Source of the DNA: Ignavibacteriales bacterium UBA1304
GTDB lineage: Bacteria > Bacteroidota > Ignavibacteria > Ignavibacteriales > Ignavibacteriaceae
NCBI GenBank assembly: GCA_002307295.1
Contig: DBTY01000007.1
Location: 1 to 64,000 of the forward strand
Direction of reading: 5' to 3'
Length of the DNA: 64,000 nucleotides
The notes beneath the pieces are model-generated. The model ran no database searches and was not told the DNA's origin. It saw nothing but the letters and a program-made list of their open reading frames with translations. Position numbers and translations under genes: made by a program. Below, in pieces: positions 63,554-64,000 of the stretch. Each line of letters begins with the position of its first letter. The first letter of the stretch is position 1.

Positions 63554-64000
63554 AAAACCAGCCGTGGCCGGTTTGTTCTATCCTGACGATCCGAATAAAC
63601 TAAAAAATGAAATTGAAAATTATTTGCAGTTTTCTAATAATGCAAATAATTTTGAAAAAGTATATGGAGTAGTAGTCCCTCATGCTGGATATTTATATTC
63701 AGGTAAAACAGCCGGATATGCATATAATTTATTAAGAGATAAGAAATATAAAACTGTGGTAATAATTTCTCCAAGCCACCGGGAATATTTTCCGGGCATT
63801 TCAGTTTATGACGGCGACGCTTACGAAACGCCTCTTGGCGTTGTGGAGATTGATAAGGAAGCGCGCGAAGAATTAATTAAAGATAGCAAAACCATTTCAG
63901 CGGGCGCTCAGGGGCATAAACAGGAACACGCCGCGGAAGTTCAGATTCCTTTTTTACAAACAGTTTTATCCGATTTTAAGATTGTCCCCATAATAATGGG
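63543..64000 (+). CDS. MEMO1-family protein (AmmeMemoRadiSam system protein B), 5' part
   Basis: At least 152 residues, cut by the window end. It starts MIIRKPAVAGLFYPDDPNKL with ATG 63543, inside the end of the AMMECR1 gene (11-nt overlap). VVVPHAGYLYSGKTAGYAY, VVIISPSHREYFPG and GHKQEHAAEVQIPFLQ are the conserved Memo blocks. Their His residues form the dioxygenase-like metal site. A radical SAM gene is expected next. The function in bacteria is unknown. Confidence 0.93.
   Translation, partial: MIIRKPAVAGLFYPDDPNKLKNEIENYLQFSNNANNFEKVYGVVVPHAGYLYSGKTAGYAYNLLRDKKYKTVVIISPSHREYFPGISVYDGDAYETPLGVVEIDKEAREELIKDSKTISAGAQGHKQEHAAEVQIPFLQTVLSDFKIVPIIM

Overview
The window comes from an AT-rich, Gram-negative, anaerobe-like bacterium of the Bacteroidota/Chlorobiota/Ignavibacteriota group, most likely Ignavibacteria (Melioribacter/Ignavibacterium-like). 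The evidence is secreted proteins ending in the NYPNPFNP-type C-terminal sorting domain of type IX secretion (T9SS), a PorV/PorQ-family outer-membrane protein, a TonB-dependent receptor with a carboxypeptidase-regulatory N-terminus, the long IspG form with an inserted domain, and a malic enzyme fused to phosphotransacetylase. Assignment below that level is inference.

Layout. 1-550: the 3' end of a 23S rRNA, then 5S rRNA and a terminator. 697-5027: an oxidoreductase/aldolase pair, then ddl, an FtsB/DivIC-like gene and rarA. 5230-5772: a REP-associated HUH transposase (RAYT) whose linker is encoded by nested GGGGCGATTC palindromes. 6022-8424: an orphan MacB/FtsX-type permease. 8484-10438 (minus strand): dprA, a small membrane protein and a small HTH-like protein. 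A compact promoter-hairpin-terminator unit between the last two looks like an undescribed ~80-nt small RNA or leader. 11063-13255: a very AT-rich cassette of an MvdC/MvdD-like ATP-grasp peptide ligase, an unrecognised membrane protein and a 77-residue acidic-tailed peptide. This is the best candidate for a new system, a graspetide-like modified peptide.

13323-18394: DJ-1-like gene and ispG (minus), dnaG (plus), a TIP30-like gene (minus). 19303-33019: a surface and secretion block: a possible sigma-54 promoter, TonB receptor, 1183-residue secreted Ca-motif protein, PorV-like protein, T9SS-sorted carbohydrate-binding-like protein, T9SS-sorted GH13 alpha-amylase with an inserted PPC-like segment, and a parvulin PPIase. 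Together these read as export, anchoring and use of starch-degrading surface proteins. 33135-38254: maeB, a small unknown gene, then groES-groEL behind a CIRCE/HrcA operator. 38437-42324: a TPR protein carrying three CbxX/SpoVK-type AAA modules. 42716-47080: a secreted unknown, a CPBP membrane protease-like protein, pdxJ and a CocE/NonD-type lipoprotein hydrolase. 47087-54430 (minus): a probable operon leuS-serS-heterodimeric ABC exporter. 54571-54746: a three-copy REP-like cluster. 54828-59642: lysA, Tat-exported LD-carboxypeptidase, priA. 59728-60567 (minus): a YIP1-like membrane protein. 60755-64000: tryptophanase, a DUF4905-like protein, and AmmeMemoRadiSam proteins A and B, the last cut by the window end.

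No tRNA, CRISPR array, prophage or complete insertion sequence with terminal repeats was seen. Family assignments rest on motif recognition alone.
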